DNA of 64,000 nucleotides from Pseudidiomarina aquimaris (GTDB taxonomy: Bacteria; Pseudomonadota; Gammaproteobacteria; Enterobacterales; Alteromonadaceae), in the NCBI RefSeq assembly GCF_003987395.1, contig NZ_PIPT01000007.1, positions 1-64,000 of the forward strand. Direction: 5' to 3'. The notes below the pieces were generated by a model. It worked only from the letters and a program-made list of their open reading frames with translations, did no database searches and was not told the DNA's origin. Made by a program: the position numbers and the translations under genes. Each line of letters opens with the position of its first letter. Positions within the stretch are counted from its first letter, which is position 1. Positions 17,079 to 25,209 of this stretch are shown piece by piece.

Positions 17079-17924
17079 TTATTTAGTGTCCAACAGATTG
17101 TGTGAGTTCATGCTTTCTTCCAGCAACGCATCCACCTTAAGAGCCTGACACATCTGTACGTAAAGCACATGACATAAATGCTGCATACCAAGTTGCATAA
17201 GCACGCTGTCGGTGCGCACGTGCGTGTCGCCACCTAAGGCGAAGATAGGAATGTCGGCGAGGATACTCGTGGGGTTATTACCGTAGCGCGTCAATGAGAT
17301 GACCTTGGCACCTTTACTCTTGGCTTGGCGCACTATTTTCAAAATGTCGCTATTTTGCCCGCCATCGGAGACCACAAATAAGACGTTGCCCTCACTCAAT
17401 GTGGTCGCCATTTGGATTTGCAGCGCAGGATCGGTGCTGCTGAGCGTCACCTTGCCCATTTGCATCAGACGTAGAACAAAGTCCTTAGCAACAATCGCTG
17501 ACTTGCCAAATCCCGCCACTTGAATGGTCTCGGCAGCAATGAGTAATTTCAGTGCGTGTTGAAGCTTTTCTGTCTCATTTAGGTCAGCGACGCCTTGCAA
17601 TACGGCATAGGTGGCGTCACGCAGTTCGCGGAAAGAAGTGGCGATAGAGCGCTCTTGGGAGGGGTGACTTGTGACCCTTCGCTGTTGACTCGAAGCTGAA
17701 ATCACCGCTTCATTCACCGCAAATTTAAGGTCAGGATAACCGCGGTAGCCTAATTTTTGGCTAAACTTAACCACACTTGATTGGCTGACACCGATGGCAT
17801 CAGCTAATTGTTGCGACGAGTAGTCGCGTAATAAATGCGTGTTATCGAGAATAAAATCAGCTAATTTGCGTTCTATAAGCGACATATCGTCACGCATGGC
17901 GCGGATTTTCAGTAAACAAGACAT
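17079..17924 (-). CDS. RpiR/MurR-family transcriptional regulator (first copy)
   Basis: A 281-residue repressor-type protein. Residues 1-77 form the HTH_6 domain (QQLADAIGVSQSSVVKFSQK) and residues 115-255 a SIS phosphosugar-binding domain (VAGFGKSAIVAKDF, VVSDGGQNSDILKIVRQAK). RpiR-family SIS domains sense sugar phosphates; MurR senses MurNAc-6-P. It is divergent from the stem-peptide operon starting at 18044, with an operator-like palindrome between them, so it probably controls that operon. It is paralogous to the RpiR gene at 47985. Confidence 0.88.
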   Translation of the reverse strand: MSCLLKIRAMRDDMSLIERKLADFILDNTHLLRDYSSQQLADAIGVSQSSVVKFSQKLGYRGYPDLKFAVNEAVISASSQQRRVTSHPSQERSIATSFRELRDATYAVLQGVADLNETEKLQHALKLLIAAETIQVAGFGKSAIVAKDFVLRLMQMGKVTLSSTDPALQIQMATTLSEGNVLFVVSDGGQNSDILKIVRQAKSKGAKVISLTRYGNNPTSILADIPIFALGGDTHVRTDSVLMQLGMQHLCHVLYVQMCQALKVDALLEESMNSHNLLDTK

Positions 17925-17964
17925 AGGCGCACGCTTATCTTCATAATCTATGAAAGTCGGTAGA

Positions 17965-18000
17965 CCATATTGAATAATTTATTACTCGTTGGCAATATGG
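17965..18000. promoter_or_regulatory. Operator region between RpiR gene and nhaC-like operon
   Basis: The 8-bp arms CCATATTG (17965-17972) and CAATATGG (17993-18000) form an inverted repeat. Just inside it lies GAATAATTTATTA (17972-17984), an 11/13 match to the core of the palindrome that recurs across this window. The position between divergent genes suits an autoregulated RpiR operator. Confidence 0.55.
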
Positions 18001-18043
18001 TCAGCAAAAATCCACCTACAACTACAAAACCAAGGTTGCTTTT

Positions 18044-19417
18044 ATGAGCTGGATGTCCGTGCTACCCCCATTGGTAGCAATTATCGTGGTGTTCTGGCGC
18101 AAAGAGGTTATTGTCGCTCTCTTGCTTGCCATTGTTACCTCCGAACTACTTTTAACCTGGCAAGGCGGTGAACCGTTAATCTACACGTTTGTGGCCACGA
18201 TTGAACGCATTATTTCGGTGTTTGGCTCAGCCGGCAATACCCGCATTCTCATCTTCAGTCTGATGGTGGGGGCTCTGTTAGCCTATATTCGCGAGTCCGG
18301 CGGTGTCGCTGCAACCGTTGAAGCCTTATTAGCGAAAGGCTTAGGCCGCACCAAGCGGTCAGCGAGCTTAATGACGGTATTTACCGGCATTTTTGTGTTT
18401 ATCGAATCGAACCTAAGCGTTCTGACCGCTGGTATTTTGTCGCGCGGTCTATTTGAAAAACTGGGCATGAGCCGTGCACGCTTGGCTTACATTATCGATA
18501 GCACCAGCGCGCCGATTTGTATTTTGATTCTGCTCAATGGTTGGGGTGCTTACATTCTGGGCATGCTCGATCAACAAGATCTGCCTGGTTCAAGTGTGAG
18601 CACCTTGTGGAGCACCATCCCATTTAACTTCTATGCGTTAGTCACCCTCATCATCGTGTTCTACACCGCCTTTAGCGGACGCGTGCATGGACCGCTACGC
18701 AAGACCGAAGAAAAGCCTGTCGAGCATAAAGATATTCCGGAACATGTGCCAAGCAACAGTAAAGCGCGCTATATGCTCGTACCACTTACCGTGATGGTGG
18801 TCGGTATGGTCGCCTTCATGTTCGGTACCGGCGGTGGCGATATCACCCAAGGTGACGGTTCTAAATCAGTGCTTTACGCAACAGTTCTGGCCTGTGTGGT
18901 GGCTTATTTTATGCTGATTTTCAGCCGCCGTAATACGCACCAACAGCTGGTTGATATTGGCTTCAAAGGCATGAGTGAATTGCTACCGCTGGTGTCTATC
19001 GTGCTGTTGTCACTTGCGCTTGGCGCCAGCTTGCGTGAACTAGGCACAGGTGTATTTTTGGCGGGCTTAGTCGGTGAATTCTTACCGTTATTCTTGATTG
19101 CGCCGATGCTATTCATTGCCGGCGCGCTGATTTCCTTCACCACCGGCACCTCTTGGGGTACTTTCGCTATCTTGATCCCAATTGCGGCACCGATGATTCT
19201 CGCACTCGACTTACCAGCGCCATTGTTGCTTGCGGCAGTGCTGGGTGGCGGTGTCTTCGGTGACCATTGTTCACCTATCTCAGACACCACCGCAGTTTCG
19301 GCGTTAGCCTCTGGCTGCGACTTGCTGGAACACGTGCGTACCCAGTTACCTTACGCGCTCACCGCTGGCACGATCACGCTGGTGCTGTACGTGGTGACTA
19401 GTCTTATCATGATTTAA
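18044..19417 (+). CDS. NhaC-family Na+/H+ antiporter-type transporter
   Basis: A 457-residue inner-membrane protein with about 11-12 hydrophobic segments and the NhaC-family signature region around TTGTSWGTFAILIPIAAP and GDHCSPISDTT. Members exchange Na+ for protons, malate/lactate or amino acids. It is the first gene of an operon with a serine hydrolase, alanine racemase, NlpC/P60 peptidase and dipeptide epimerase. A role in importing peptides or amino acids released from peptidoglycan therefore fits better than pH homeostasis, but this is inferred from context. Confidence 0.82.
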   Translation: MSWMSVLPPLVAIIVVFWRKEVIVALLLAIVTSELLLTWQGGEPLIYTFVATIERIISVFGSAGNTRILIFSLMVGALLAYIRESGGVAATVEALLAKGLGRTKRSASLMTVFTGIFVFIESNLSVLTAGILSRGLFEKLGMSRARLAYIIDSTSAPICILILLNGWGAYILGMLDQQDLPGSSVSTLWSTIPFNFYALVTLIIVFYTAFSGRVHGPLRKTEEKPVEHKDIPEHVPSNSKARYMLVPLTVMVVGMVAFMFGTGGGDITQGDGSKSVLYATVLACVVAYFMLIFSRRNTHQQLVDIGFKGMSELLPLVSIVLLSLALGASLRELGTGVFLAGLVGEFLPLFLIAPMLFIAGALISFTTGTSWGTFAILIPIAAPMILALDLPAPLLLAAVLGGGVFGDHCSPISDTTAVSALASGCDLLEHVRTQLPYALTAGTITLVLYVVTSLIMI

Positions 19418-19432
19418 CGAGGGGCTTACGAT

Positions 19433-21046
19433 ATGCCATTGGTTATGCGCAAACAAACAAATAGCAAACGAACGCTGCTCAGTAGCTTAGCTCTCGGTAT
19501 TGGGCTGGTGTTAAGTACCACAGCGAGCGCTGAACCTAGTAACATTTCCGCGGCGAAAATCGATGCCACTGCAGCGCGCGTCATGGATGCCTACACGGTA
19601 CCTGGCATGGTGGTTGGCATTGTTGAAGGCGATGAAGTGGTGTTTGCCGGTACGTACGGCGTGCAAGAGGTGAACAAACCTGCGGCAGTTACCGAGAAAA
19701 GCTTATTTAAGATAGCCTCGGTCACCAAGAACTTCACCACCGCCGCGCTCGCTTTGTTAGTCGACCAGGGCAAAATCAGCTGGGACGATCCTGTCATCGA
19801 CCATATTCCAGAGTTTCGTGTACAAGACCCTTGGATCACCCGCAACTTCACCATCCGCGACTTGCTGATCCATAAAAGTGGCTTGCAGCTTGGCGCGGGT
19901 GACTTAATGTTCTGGCCAACGCCAAATGACTTCACCCGCGAGGATATCCTCCAAGGACTTCGCTATTTGCCGATGGACGGTGGTTTTCGTACCCAATATG
20001 CCTACGACAATATCCTTTATGTGATCGCTGGCGAGCTGACCGAGCGCGTTACTGGACAGCGCTGGGAAACCTTCGTCGAGGAAAACCTCATGCGTCCGCT
20101 CGGCATGGAGTATTGCTTTGCCGGCCCCGTGCCTGACCAGTATAAAAAGCATATCGCACAACCCCACGGCTGGTTAAACGAAGAACCTACCGTTGTGCGT
20201 CGCGATTTTGCCGATGATTATCTGACTTCAGCGCCTGCTGGAGGCATCCGTTGCTCCCTGCAAGCCATGACCAAGTGGATGAAAATGCACAATGCGCGCG
20301 GTGCGTATGTGACCGCAGATGGCGAGCAGAAGCAGCTCATCAGTGCGAAGCAGCATGCTGAAATGTGGTCGCCACAGACCATCATGAACGTTGGTTCACG
20401 TGCGTACGAATGGGATAACACACATTTTGCGGCCTACGGTTTGGGCTGGCGCATGCATGATGTCGATGGCTTATTACGTATCCATCATACCGGTACGCTG
20501 CACGGTATGAACGCTTATTTATCGTTCTTCCCTGAGCTCGACACCGCTTTCTTGGTGCTGCTCAACCGCTCCCATAGCGATGCTCGCACAGCGATGATGC
20601 AAACCCTAATCAAGGCCTATACCGATGCGCCAGAGCGTGATTGGTTGGCAGTGGTGCAGGAATGGCGTGAGCAAGTCAGCCAGCGTCGTGCCGCATCATT
20701 CGAAGAGCCTGAAACCAGCGCCGTAACTGCAGAGCAAGCTGCTCGAGTGGTCGGTGAATATGTCGACCCCTGGTTCGGCCAAGTCAGTGTTACATGGCAA
20801 GATAACCAACTGCGTTGGACCTCGCATCGCTCAGAACGTATGGCGGGTGAATTATTCCATGTAAATGGTGATACTTTCGCTGCGCGTTGGGATGATCGTA
20901 CCCACCACGCTGATGCGTTCGTGCGTTTCACCAGTTCACTGCGCGGGGATATCGAAGGCATGCTGATGGCGCCGATTGACCCCGACGCTGACTGGAGTTT
21001 TAACTTCGACGATTTAGATTTTACCAAGCAAACCGCGGCTGAGTAG
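19433..21046 (+). CDS. Exported serine hydrolase, beta-lactamase/PBP family
   Basis: A 537-residue protein with a signal peptide ending in ASA near residue 33. The class C-type catalytic serine is in SVTK (S96-K99), the Tyr motif in YAYDN, and the third motif in HHTGTLHG. After residue 420 a DUF3471-like C-terminal domain follows (VGEYVDPWFGQVSVTW). Relatives are D-aminopeptidases, DD-peptidases or esterases. It is 15 bases downstream of the transporter gene and upstream of alr, so release of D-Ala from peptidoglycan peptides is plausible. It is clearly paralogous to the gene at 61671. Confidence 0.85.
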   Translation: MPLVMRKQTNSKRTLLSSLALGIGLVLSTTASAEPSNISAAKIDATAARVMDAYTVPGMVVGIVEGDEVVFAGTYGVQEVNKPAAVTEKSLFKIASVTKNFTTAALALLVDQGKISWDDPVIDHIPEFRVQDPWITRNFTIRDLLIHKSGLQLGAGDLMFWPTPNDFTREDILQGLRYLPMDGGFRTQYAYDNILYVIAGELTERVTGQRWETFVEENLMRPLGMEYCFAGPVPDQYKKHIAQPHGWLNEEPTVVRRDFADDYLTSAPAGGIRCSLQAMTKWMKMHNARGAYVTADGEQKQLISAKQHAEMWSPQTIMNVGSRAYEWDNTHFAAYGLGWRMHDVDGLLRIHHTGTLHGMNAYLSFFPELDTAFLVLLNRSHSDARTAMMQTLIKAYTDAPERDWLAVVQEWREQVSQRRAASFEEPETSAVTAEQAARVVGEYVDPWFGQVSVTWQDNQLRWTSHRSERMAGELFHVNGDTFAARWDDRTHHADAFVRFTSSLRGDIEGMLMAPIDPDADWSFNFDDLDFTKQTAAE

Positions 21047-21060
21047 GAACTGCATAACGC

Positions 21061-22164
21061 ATGAGTAATGGCTTACACTTTCGCCCAACACGGGCTGAAA
21101 TCGACACTGACGCGCTGCGTCACAATGCAACAATGGCTCGCAAACATGCGGGCCATTGTAAGTTAATGGGTGTGATTAAGGCGAACGGCTACGGTCATGG
21201 CGCTGTCGAAGTTGCCCATGCAATTAATGGCAGTGTTGACGCGTACGGTGTCGCCTTTATCGATGAAGCACTAAAGCTCCGTGATGCAGGGTTTATCCAG
21301 CCGATCGTGTTACTCGAGGGCTGCTTTTCTGAAGCGGAGTTGCCCGTGTGTGCGCATTACAACTTGCAACCCGTGGTGCACCAGCAGGCACAGCTGGACG
21401 CGATTTTAAATGCCCGGCTTGTGAAGCCTTTGGCGGTATGGCTAAAGGCGGACACTGGCATGCATCGCTTGGGTTTTGCGCCAGAGCAAATCGAAGCTGT
21501 CAGCAAGCAACTTGAGAACTGCCCGCAGGTCGGCAGTGTCACGGTCATGACCCATTTTGCCAATGCCGATCGCCATCAGCACCCGCTAAATGAGCGTCAA
21601 CTCGATCGCTTCAACGAAGTCTGTGCCCGCACCACTCCAGCTCGTACTCTAAGCGCCGCCAACACGGCTGCGTTATTAAGTAGTGCGCTTGATTTAGGCG
21701 ATAAAGCTTCGCAATGGTGCCGCACGGGTATCATGCTCTACGGCGTCGACCCTACCGAACAGCAAGAAGCGTTGCCATTATTGCCAGCCATGCGCTTGCT
21801 TGCGCCGGTCATGGCCGTGCGTGAAGTCGCCGCAGGCGAAGCCGTCGGCTACGGCAGTCAATGGGTTGCCACGCGGCCCAGTCGTATCGCCACACTCGCT
21901 ATTGGCTACGCAGATGGTTACCCACGTCATGCACCGAACGGTACGCCGGTATGGCTGAATGGCGTCGAAGTGCCACTCGCTGGGACTGTTTCGATGGACA
22001 TGATCACGGTTGATGTCACTGATTTAGAACACCTAGAGGTTGGCGATGAAGCGGAACTTTGGGGCCCTAACCTTGCCGTTGCTAAGGTGGCTGAGGCGAT
22101 ACGAACGATCACTTATGAATTATTAACGCGCGTCAGTGAAAGAGTTCCTCGCCACTATAAATAA
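21061..22164 (+). CDS. alr: Alanine racemase
   Basis: A fold-type III PLP enzyme of 367 residues that interconverts L- and D-alanine. The PLP lysine is in MGVIKANGYGHG (about residue 40), the second catalytic Tyr in AVGYGSQW, and the conserved LAIGYADGYPR and SMDMITVDV blocks are present. The length is standard. Its place between a serine hydrolase and a muropeptide endopeptidase suggests a catabolic alanine racemase that converts D-Ala from stem peptides, although a cell-wall biosynthetic role cannot be excluded. Confidence 0.92.
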   Translation: MSNGLHFRPTRAEIDTDALRHNATMARKHAGHCKLMGVIKANGYGHGAVEVAHAINGSVDAYGVAFIDEALKLRDAGFIQPIVLLEGCFSEAELPVCAHYNLQPVVHQQAQLDAILNARLVKPLAVWLKADTGMHRLGFAPEQIEAVSKQLENCPQVGSVTVMTHFANADRHQHPLNERQLDRFNEVCARTTPARTLSAANTAALLSSALDLGDKASQWCRTGIMLYGVDPTEQQEALPLLPAMRLLAPVMAVREVAAGEAVGYGSQWVATRPSRIATLAIGYADGYPRHAPNGTPVWLNGVEVPLAGTVSMDMITVDVTDLEHLEVGDEAELWGPNLAVAKVAEAIRTITYELLTRVSERVPRHYK

Positions 22165-22172
22165 TTTATGCC
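22158..22172. promoter_or_regulatory. Operator-like palindrome, upstream site of the NlpC/P60 gene
   Basis: TAAATAATTTATGCC matches the proposed GGAATAATTTATTCC site at 12 of 15 positions by my count. It straddles the alr stop codon and lies 18 bases from a second, perfect palindrome. Confidence 0.4.
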
Positions 22173-22189
22173 AAAATAGAGCATGCGTA

Positions 22190-22202
22190 GGAATATTATT
22201 CC
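22190..22202. promoter_or_regulatory. Perfect palindrome GGAATATTATTCC upstream of NlpC/P60 gene
   Basis: The 13-bp sequence GGAATA-T-TATTCC is an exact inverted repeat 36 bases before the start codon. It has the same GGAATA/TATTCC arms as the sites near the other peptidoglycan-catabolism genes, with a shorter centre. It is a candidate RpiR-family operator and suggests an internal promoter in this operon. Confidence 0.55.
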
Positions 22203-22238
22203 TTCATGAAGAATCAAACTGCTTGCTAGGGAGTTACT

Positions 22239-23681
22239 GTGAAGAAACTTGCACTCGCATTCGCCATCAGTCCGCTATTATTGGCCTGCAGCCAAGCAGA
22301 GCAAGCTGCGGTTAGCCAAAGCGTTGACACATCGGTCGCCGTCACTGCTGCCGAGACGCAGCAGTTGCCGAACTATTCCACTGATGTCATAGGGGTTGAG
22401 CAGCAGTACCTAGAACCGGAATTCTGGCTGCAGCGTCTCGAACAACCGCATGCATTGGTGATGACGGCTGACGAAATTTCCGACTTCAATGCGCGTTCGT
22501 ACCGCTTGCAAGACGAGATGGTGTATTTAACCGAGCAACCCACTGAGCTAACAGCCGCAGAACTCACTGCAAAAATCGATAGTATCAGCGGCTTGCCAAG
22601 CTACCCACGCCATTTTGCCGATGGTCGCCAAGCCACCGACGACGAATTAGCCGCCTATCGCAATGCCAGTAACTTCGCAGCGATTGCGGAGCGTAACCCG
22701 GTGCGCTTCGGTTTGGTCGTACAGCGCACCCCGATGCGTACGTTTCCGACATTAGACAAACTCTACAGCGAAGATCTTGATACCGACATTGACCGCTTCC
22801 AAGAAACCGGCGTGTTCCCTGGTATGCCATTAGCTATTTTGCATACCAGCAGCGACGGCGAATGGTACCTTGCGCAATCGTTCCATTACCTTGCTTGGAT
22901 TCAAGCCAAGCACGTTGCGCTGGGTCCACGTGAAGAAGTCTTAGCCTTCGCTGAAAAAGAACCATTTGCCGTGGTCACCGAAGCAAAAGTACATACTAAT
23001 TACACGCCAAGTATGCCGGCGGTATCCGAAGTTCAGCTCGATATGAGTACGCGTTTACCGTTACTAAGCGCCGAACAGACCGGCCATAACGTGCATGGAC
23101 AGAATCCATTCGCCAGCTATACGGTCGAAATGCCCATCCGTGATGCGAATGGCGAACTCGCCTTTACCCCAGCATTGATTCCGCGCCATAACGACGTCAA
23201 TGTCGGCTACCTGCCCTATACCGAAGCCAATGTAATCACCCAAGCCTTTAAGTTCTTAGGTGAGCGCTACGGTTGGGGACATGACTACAACGCCCGTGAC
23301 TGCACCGGCTTTGTGCTTGAAGTCTATCGCACCATGGGCATCGAAATGCCGCGTAATTCAAGCCAACAAGGCTATGGCGAGTATGGTCAAAATGTCGTTT
23401 ATGACGACAACAGCAGTAACGAAGAGAAACTGGCGCGCCTTGATAACGCGCACGTTGGCGACTTGATTTATCTACCCGGACATGTGGTCATGTATTTAGG
23501 TAAGTTAAACGGCGAACACTACGTTATCCATGACGTACACGGCCTCAGCTACACTGATAGCAATGGTGAGTATTACGAGGGCACCTTAAATGGTGTCTCA
23601 GTGACACCGCTCACAACCCTAGGCTTCGGCAAAAATGACACCTACCTTGATCGCATCTACGCAATCAAGTCGGTACGCTAA
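22239..23681 (+). CDS. NlpC/P60 endopeptidase lipoprotein with SH3-like domains
   Basis: A 480-residue lipoprotein (LLLAC, Cys 17). The middle part resembles bacterial SH3 domains (RNPVRFGLVVQRTPMRTFP, then HTSSDGEWYLAQSFHYLAWI). The C-terminal papain-like NlpC/P60 domain has the catalytic Cys in DCTGF (C355) and His in PGHVVMYLG (H415). Relatives such as YkfC and dipeptidyl-peptidase VI cut between gamma-D-Glu and diaminopimelate, releasing L-Ala-D-Glu. The next gene, 12 bases downstream, is the epimerase for exactly that dipeptide. The start is a GTG preceded by AGGGAG. Confidence 0.88.
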   Translation: MKKLALAFAISPLLLACSQAEQAAVSQSVDTSVAVTAAETQQLPNYSTDVIGVEQQYLEPEFWLQRLEQPHALVMTADEISDFNARSYRLQDEMVYLTEQPTELTAAELTAKIDSISGLPSYPRHFADGRQATDDELAAYRNASNFAAIAERNPVRFGLVVQRTPMRTFPTLDKLYSEDLDTDIDRFQETGVFPGMPLAILHTSSDGEWYLAQSFHYLAWIQAKHVALGPREEVLAFAEKEPFAVVTEAKVHTNYTPSMPAVSEVQLDMSTRLPLLSAEQTGHNVHGQNPFASYTVEMPIRDANGELAFTPALIPRHNDVNVGYLPYTEANVITQAFKFLGERYGWGHDYNARDCTGFVLEVYRTMGIEMPRNSSQQGYGEYGQNVVYDDNSSNEEKLARLDNAHVGDLIYLPGHVVMYLGKLNGEHYVIHDVHGLSYTDSNGEYYEGTLNGVSVTPLTTLGFGKNDTYLDRIYAIKSVR

Positions 23682-23693
23682 ACAGGACGCTTT

Positions 23694-24797
23694 ATGAAAA
23701 TTACCGATATCAAACTTGCTAAGTTACGCGTGCCGTTGAAAACGCCTTTTAAAACGGCATTACGCACCGTTGAATCCATTGAAGACATTGTGGTCATGGT
23801 ACATACCGATACGGGTCATGTAGGCTATGGCGAAGCGCCTGCCACTGCAGTAATTACCGGCGATACCCATGGTTCTATCATTGAAGCCATCGACCGTATT
23901 ATTAAGCCGAAAATCGTCGGCCAAGATGTCTCTGAACTCAACCACATCGTTGGTTTGATTCAAAACGGTATTATTCGTAACTACAGTGCCAAGGCCGCCG
24001 TCGAAATGGCTGTCTATGACCTCTGGGGCCAACTCTACGACGCCCCACTCTATAAAATGCTCGGTGGCGGCGTACCGACCATCTCAACCGACATTACGAT
24101 TAGTGTCGACTACATCGATAAGATGGTTGCCGATTCACTTGAAGCCATTGACCGCGGTTTTGAAACCTTAAAAATTAAGGTTGGCAAAGACATCGGTGTG
24201 GACATCGAACGCGTTAAAGCGATTTATGCTGCAGTCGAAGGCAAAGCGTTGTTGCGCCTCGATGCGAACCAAGGCTGGACGCCGAAAGAGGCGGTCTATG
24301 CGCTAAATAAGCTGGAAGACGCGGGCGTACGCTTGGAATTGGTCGAGCAGCCTGTGAAAGCGCGCGACATCGATGGCATGAAATTTATCACCGAGCGCGT
24401 TAATACCCCGGTCATGGCGGATGAAAGTAGCTTTGGCCCACGCGAAGTTATTGAGCTTATCAAGATGCGTGCTGCCGACATCATTAACATCAAGCTGATG
24501 AAAACCGGTGGTATTTCGAATGCAATTAAGATTGCCGACATCTGCTCTGTGTACGACATGCAGTGCATGATCGGTTGTATGCTGGAGTCGAGTATCAGCG
24601 TCTCTGCAGCGGTTCACTTGGCAGTGGCGAAATCGAACGTCATCACCAAAATCGATCTCGACGGTCCATCGTTATGCGCCTTTGATCCAGTTGAAGGTAG
24701 CGTGAAATTTAAAGAGTCGGAGATCTCAATCGCCGACGCTCCAGGCCTTGGCGTCCAGTCGGTTAAGGGTCTTGAGCCGATAAACCTAGAACGCTAA
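23694..24797 (+). CDS. L-Ala-D/L-Glu dipeptide epimerase
   Basis: An enolase-superfamily enzyme of 367 residues. The acid/base lysines are K162 in LKIKVGKD and K267 in INIKLMKTGG; the metal ligands are D190 (LRLDANQGW), E218 (VEQP) and D243 (MADESS). The DxD at 321-323 (KIDLDGP) binds the dipeptide amino group and is diagnostic of Ala-Glu epimerases. It converts L-Ala-D-Glu to L-Ala-L-Glu, allowing ordinary peptidases to complete stem-peptide breakdown. A 9-bp terminator hairpin lies 12 bases beyond its stop. Confidence 0.92.
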   Translation: MKITDIKLAKLRVPLKTPFKTALRTVESIEDIVVMVHTDTGHVGYGEAPATAVITGDTHGSIIEAIDRIIKPKIVGQDVSELNHIVGLIQNGIIRNYSAKAAVEMAVYDLWGQLYDAPLYKMLGGGVPTISTDITISVDYIDKMVADSLEAIDRGFETLKIKVGKDIGVDIERVKAIYAAVEGKALLRLDANQGWTPKEAVYALNKLEDAGVRLELVEQPVKARDIDGMKFITERVNTPVMADESSFGPREVIELIKMRAADIINIKLMKTGGISNAIKIADICSVYDMQCMIGCMLESSISVSAAVHLAVAKSNVITKIDLDGPSLCAFDPVEGSVKFKESEISIADAPGLGVQSVKGLEPINLER

Positions 24798-25200
24798 GGG
24801 CTCCCAGCAGCAGGGCGTAGCGCCCTGCTTTGCTGATCCAAACGATAAGCAGAAATTGCCAAAACCTTAAACGCAGCATACCGGCAATGAAAGTCAGCGT
24901 ATCGCCAATAAACGGTGCCCAGGCGAGTAGTAGTGACCATTTGCCATAACGCTCAAACCACCAATGCCCCCTTTCGAGTGACTTCCCTTTGAACGGGAAC
25001 CAGCGCCGCTCTTGGTAGTGCAATAAATACCGCCCCAAGCCGTAATTGACCACGCTACCAAGCGTATTACCCAGCGAAGCCACGAGCCAGATCAGCCAAG
25101 AGTTGTACCCAAGCTGCTGCGCCGTGACCACCAGGATCTCTGATTGCGCGGGCAACAAGGTGGCCGCTAAAAAGGCCACTGTGAACAAGCTCAGGTACAT
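24763..25200 (-). CDS. YqaA/DedA-like inner-membrane protein
   Basis: A 145-residue membrane protein of the SNARE-associated (VTT) fold as in YqaA. It has four to five hydrophobic segments and the conserved ASLGNTLGSVVNYGLGRY block, followed by a W-rich loop (ERRWFPFKGKSLERGHWWFERYG). DedA-superfamily members are linked to lipid carrier or phospholipid transport. It starts 9 bases after the S9 peptidase stop, so the two are cotranscribed. Its 3' end overlaps the convergent epimerase gene by 35 bases. Confidence 0.82.
   Translation of the reverse strand: MYLSLFTVAFLAATLLPAQSEILVVTAQQLGYNSWLIWLVASLGNTLGSVVNYGLGRYLLHYQERRWFPFKGKSLERGHWWFERYGKWSLLLAWAPFIGDTLTFIAGMLRLRFWQFLLIVWISKAGRYALLLGALSVLGLSAQDP
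24809..24829 (+). terminator. Candidate terminator after dipeptide epimerase
   Basis: AGCAGGGCG, loop TAG, CGCCCTGCT form a perfect 9-bp stem just past the epimerase stop, followed by only two further T. The hairpin lies inside the 3' coding part of the convergent yqaA-like gene. The weak U tract keeps the confidence moderate. Confidence 0.45.
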
Positions 25201-25209
25201 AACGGTACC

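Noticed and set aside
18904-19290. 128-residue open frame on the minus strand
   Set aside because: It is a shadow of the NhaC-family gene, with a composition typical of antisense frames. No initiation signal is seen.
19433-21046. Antibiotic-resistance beta-lactamase
   Set aside because: The protein is much longer than AmpC, has a DUF3471-like C-terminal domain and sits in a peptide-catabolism operon. A DD-peptidase or D-aminopeptidase role fits better.
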